A stretch of 64,000 nucleotides of DNA, taken from the NCBI GenBank assembly GCA_018266835.1, contig JAFDZP010000002.1, positions 62,001-126,000 on the forward strand. The letters are read 5' to 3'. A program made the translations under genes and the position numbers. Below are positions 61,550-64,000 of the stretch, in pieces. This DNA is from Bacteroidota bacterium (GTDB lineage Bacteria > Bacteroidota > Ignavibacteria > Tepidaquicellales > Tepidaquicellaceae). Position 1 is the first letter of the stretch, and the number at the start of each line of letters is the position of its first letter. Below the pieces are notes generated by a model. The model had not been told where the DNA came from, did not search any database, and was given only the letters and a program-made list of their open reading frames with translations.

Positions 61550-62395
61550 TTATAAGTTAAATCTTTCTTTTATAAAATAACCTTTATCTCCAAGACCGAT
61601 CTTCGCAGCCTCGTTGTACGGGTCATGTTCAAAAAATACTGTCCAGTTTTCCTCAGAAATATTTTTCAAATATTTTTTCTTTTCATCAAGAGTCGTAAGA
61701 GGAAATAAATCATATCCCATGATATAAGCAAGCGGAACGTGTCCTGCAGTCGGAATTAAATCAGCAAGATAAAACAAAGTTGTCTCGACGTCCGATGCCT
61801 TTATTAACTGCATGTGAGATGTGTGTCCGTTAACGGGACAAAGTGAAATAATATCATCGAACTTGCTTTCACCGTCATAAAATTTCAAAACCTTTTTATC
61901 TTCAAGAATTTTATAATTCTCAGGGAAAAAGCTTGCCTTATCTCGTTCAGTCGGATTCAATGCCCATTCGTAATGCTTCTTCTGCACGTGGTATGTTGCA
62001 TTCGGAAAAGCAATCTGCAGCTGATGCTCTTCATCATAGTATGTATTACCTCCCGCATGGTCAAAATGTAAATGTGTCAGCAGAACATCCGTGATATCTT
62101 CTCTTTTCAATCCTAAATCCTGCAGTGATTTCTCCAAAGTATATTTAGAAAAATCCACATCATAAATTTTATTAACCTTCTCTGCAAGTTTATAACCGAT
62201 TCCGGTATCTACTAATATTTTTCTTTTACCGTTATCGAACAGTAATGCGCGTGTGCACATATCTATTCTGTTGATTTCATCAGAAGGATTGGTTTTAGTC
62301 CATAAAGTTTTCGGAACTACTCCGAACATTGCTCCGCCATCCAGCTTGAACAAGCCCGTTTGTACTGAATGTAAATTATAATCGCCTATTTTCAT
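61550..62395 (-). CDS. MBL-fold metallohydrolase
   Basis: 281 residues. The metallo-beta-lactamase motif THLHFDHAGG is intact, giving the His-x-His-x-Asp-His metal site; further ligands come from the PVNGHTSH region and the final GYFIKERF part. The opening IGDYNLHSVQTGLFKLDGGAMFGVVPKTLW resembles lactonase/hydrolase members of the family (AHL-lactonase-like group). It is cytosolic and the first gene of the operon. It hydrolyses an unknown ester, lactone or similar substrate. No regulator of the LuxR type is nearby, so quorum-quenching is only one possibility. Confidence 0.9.
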   Translation of the reverse strand: MKIGDYNLHSVQTGLFKLDGGAMFGVVPKTLWTKTNPSDEINRIDMCTRALLFDNGKRKILVDTGIGYKLAEKVNKIYDVDFSKYTLEKSLQDLGLKREDITDVLLTHLHFDHAGGNTYYDEEHQLQIAFPNATYHVQKKHYEWALNPTERDKASFFPENYKILEDKKVLKFYDGESKFDDIISLCPVNGHTSHMQLIKASDVETTLFYLADLIPTAGHVPLAYIMGYDLFPLTTLDEKKKYLKNISEENWTVFFEHDPYNEAAKIGLGDKGYFIKERFNL

Positions 62396-62507
62396 TAGAT
62401 TTTGATTGGAACTACAATTATAGGGAATATGCAGGTAAAATTATATTCAAAATTGAATTTTATTAGCTTATTATTGTGTTATAAATGCTAACTTTAAATT
62501 AATTAGT

Positions 62508-63584
62508 ATGAAACGATTTATTATACTTTTTTTCATCTTAGTTTCCGGAATTTCTTACGCACAAAACGCCAGTACTTACTTCCCTTCCGCTCCGGGATAT
62601 AAATGGTTTTTCAAATCAACTCCCCTTGATTCTTTAAATCAACCCATTGAAGCTGCATCAACTTACAGAATTGACAGCTTTGCAGTTAACGGGACTTATC
62701 AGGGACTTGCAGCAAGCATTGTTTACTCCAAAAGAGGACTTATTAATATAAATCAGCAAGGCAATATAAACGATACCAGCAGATATAATTTTCAGGGCAC
62801 GAACGGATTTGTATATTTCAGTTTTGGCAATTTAGATACTATAGGCGCAATAGGACAGTTGGGACTCGTAAATTTTTTACGTTCGCTTGAACAGTGGTAC
62901 TCTACATATAGATTTAACCAGACAGTTAACTCAACTTATAATTTATTTTCACGTGATACAACTATCACTTATAACGGGACACAATATCCGTTAAGAGTAA
63001 AAGCAGACGGCAAAAGACTGAACGATGAAGTAGTTTCAACAGTAAACGGAACTTACACTGCAAAGAAATTTGTAATCATCCCAAATTTAAGCTACTTGCT
63101 TACTGTACCACCGCTTCCACCTGTACCGATCAGCATAGTAAGCATTCCTGATACAGTATGGATTGCCTCAGATGTTTGGGTAATAAAAAGCGTTACACCT
63201 TCACAGACGGTTGATTTAACTGCTCTGGGACAGACAGGTGTGAGATTTACTATTCCGGGAGATATACAGACTTTAACTACTCCACCATCGGCGATAAATC
63301 CGATAAGCTCTGAAGTCCCGAATAATTTTTCCTTGAAGCAAAATTATCCGAATCCTTTTAACCCGACAACAAAAATTTCATTCGATATTCCTGCAAGCAC
63401 AGATGTGAAGCTTTCCGTTTACAATTCATTAGGAAAAGAAGTTCAGACTTTAGTAAACGAAAATTTAAAAGCAGGAAAATACGAAGTAAGCTTTAACGGC
63501 AATAACTTATCCAGCGGAGTTTATTATTACAGACTTTCAGCCGGCAATTTTAATATTTCAAAAGTAATGACACTTATAAAATAA
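62508..63584 (+). CDS. Secreted protein with T9SS sorting domain
   Basis: 358 residues. Signal peptide MKRFIILFFILVSGISYA-Q. The mature part of about 250 residues has beta patterns (YFPSAPGYKWFFKSTPLDSLN, TYRIDSFAVNGTYQGLAASIVY) and no recognised family. The last about 85 residues are a type A sorting domain (LKQNYPNPFNPTTKISFDI ... SGVYYYRLSAG ... KVMTLIK). It should be exported to the cell surface by T9SS. The next gene begins two bases after its stop, so they are one transcript. Confidence 0.87.
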   Translation: MKRFIILFFILVSGISYAQNASTYFPSAPGYKWFFKSTPLDSLNQPIEAASTYRIDSFAVNGTYQGLAASIVYSKRGLININQQGNINDTSRYNFQGTNGFVYFSFGNLDTIGAIGQLGLVNFLRSLEQWYSTYRFNQTVNSTYNLFSRDTTITYNGTQYPLRVKADGKRLNDEVVSTVNGTYTAKKFVIIPNLSYLLTVPPLPPVPISIVSIPDTVWIASDVWVIKSVTPSQTVDLTALGQTGVRFTIPGDIQTLTTPPSAINPISSEVPNNFSLKQNYPNPFNPTTKISFDIPASTDVKLSVYNSLGKEVQTLVNENLKAGKYEVSFNGNNLSSGVYYYRLSAGNFNISKVMTLIK

Positions 63585-63586
63585 TA

Positions 63587-64000
63587 ATGAAAAAATTTCT
63601 TCTACATACTCTGGTTTTAGTTTGTATATTCTTTAGCTTTAAACAGCAGGATAGTTTTGCAGTCACGCTGCAGGGAAAAGTTCTGTATGATACGTTGCTT
63701 ACACCTGTAACATCAGGTTATGTAAAAGCTGTAAAAATAAATCCTATCACATTTGCTTTAACCAAAATTGATTCAGCTAATGTTGCTGGTGACGGTACAT
63801 ACATTTTATCTAATGTAACAGCAAATGATACAGTTTATCTTATGGCATTCCCGTTAACATCATTGGATTATGTGCCTGTCTATTATCCCGGCACAACTAA
63901 CTGGCTTATAGGAGCTTCAACAATTATTACAACAACATCGCAAAGTAATCTGGATATAAAAGTAAGAAAGCTTTATAATTCTTCATTCCCGGGCACAATA
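63587..64000 (+). CDS. Secreted protein, N-terminal part only (runs off the window)
   Basis: An open frame from ATG 63587 to the last base (138 codons, no stop). It starts with a signal peptide (MKKFLLHTLVLVCIFFSF...QDSFA) and goes on VTLQGKVLYDTLLTPVTSGYVKAVKI. It then continues in a beta-sandwich pattern like carboxypeptidase-regulatory or SdrD-B-like domains (DGTYILSNVTANDTVYLMAF). It follows a T9SS cargo gene by two bases and is probably a second cargo protein. The C-terminus with any sorting domain lies beyond the edge. Confidence 0.8.
   Translation, partial: MKKFLLHTLVLVCIFFSFKQQDSFAVTLQGKVLYDTLLTPVTSGYVKAVKINPITFALTKIDSANVAGDGTYILSNVTANDTVYLMAFPLTSLDYVPVYYPGTTNWLIGASTIITTTSQSNLDIKVRKLYNSSFPGTI

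Overview
The window is low-GC bacterial chromosome. It most probably comes from the Ignavibacteria or a neighbouring lineage of the Bacteroidota/Chlorobiota group. Supporting signs are three secreted proteins ending in a type IX secretion (T9SS) sorting domain with the motif QNYPNPFNP, a DUF2723 membrane protein, a TonB-dependent receptor, many small outer-membrane beta-barrels, frequent TTG starts, and intergenic DNA full of palindromic repeats of a kind common in that group. The taxon is inferred; no rRNA gene is present.

Layout. 1-8.1 kb (+): a receiver-only response regulator, a GspE-N/GT2 polysaccharide synthase, a secreted GH26-like hydrolase, a P-loop kinase and two tandem soluble TPR histidine kinases. 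8.2-9.7 kb: a frameshifted helix-turn-helix gene and a repeat-rich gap. 9.7-16.4 kb: two membrane proteins, an EF-G-like GTPase, an M3-type peptidase and more repeat-rich gaps. 16.4-27.7 kb (+): def, a T9SS protein, fmt, a four-gene operon (half-length ClpB, ParB/SbnI-like protein, Lol-type permease and ATPase), pstB-phoU without a Pst transporter, and a TonB-dependent receptor whose start is damaged or non-canonical. 27.8-33.6 kb (-): three envelope glycosylation genes (GT9, a GT-C-like TPR protein, DUF2723). 33.7-40 kb (-): two paralogous membrane proteins and a tandem array of six outer-membrane beta-barrel genes, each with its own hairpin terminator. 40.1-42.1 kb (-): tig-clpP. 42.1-46 kb: composite hairpin elements, a T9SS protein, an unknown protein and a luciferase-like oxidoreductase. 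46-47.4 kb: tRNA-Arg(UCG), a pentameric ligand-gated channel homologue, and a decayed copy of the same tRNA. 47.4-52.3 kb: two HtrA-TPR proteases, two small proteins and two paralogous cysteine-rich secreted proteins that share a conserved leader. 52.3-62.4 kb (-): priA, a small secreted protein and a six-gene operon (MBL hydrolase, sodium symporter, CDGSH protein, two membrane/TPR paralogues, double M16 protease). 62.5-64 kb (+): a T9SS protein and a second secreted protein that runs off the edge.

Most genes concern the cell envelope: polysaccharide synthesis and glycosylation, lipoprotein export, outer-membrane proteins, periplasmic proteolysis and T9SS secretion. Housekeeping genes (def, fmt, clpP, tig, priA, EF-G-like) lie between them. 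The most unusual items are the channel gene between a tRNA and its relic, the shared leader before the cysteine-rich proteins, the half-length ClpB operon, the multi-hairpin repeats at three loci, and the N-terminal module shared by three membrane proteins. No CRISPR array, transposase, integrase or rRNA was seen.
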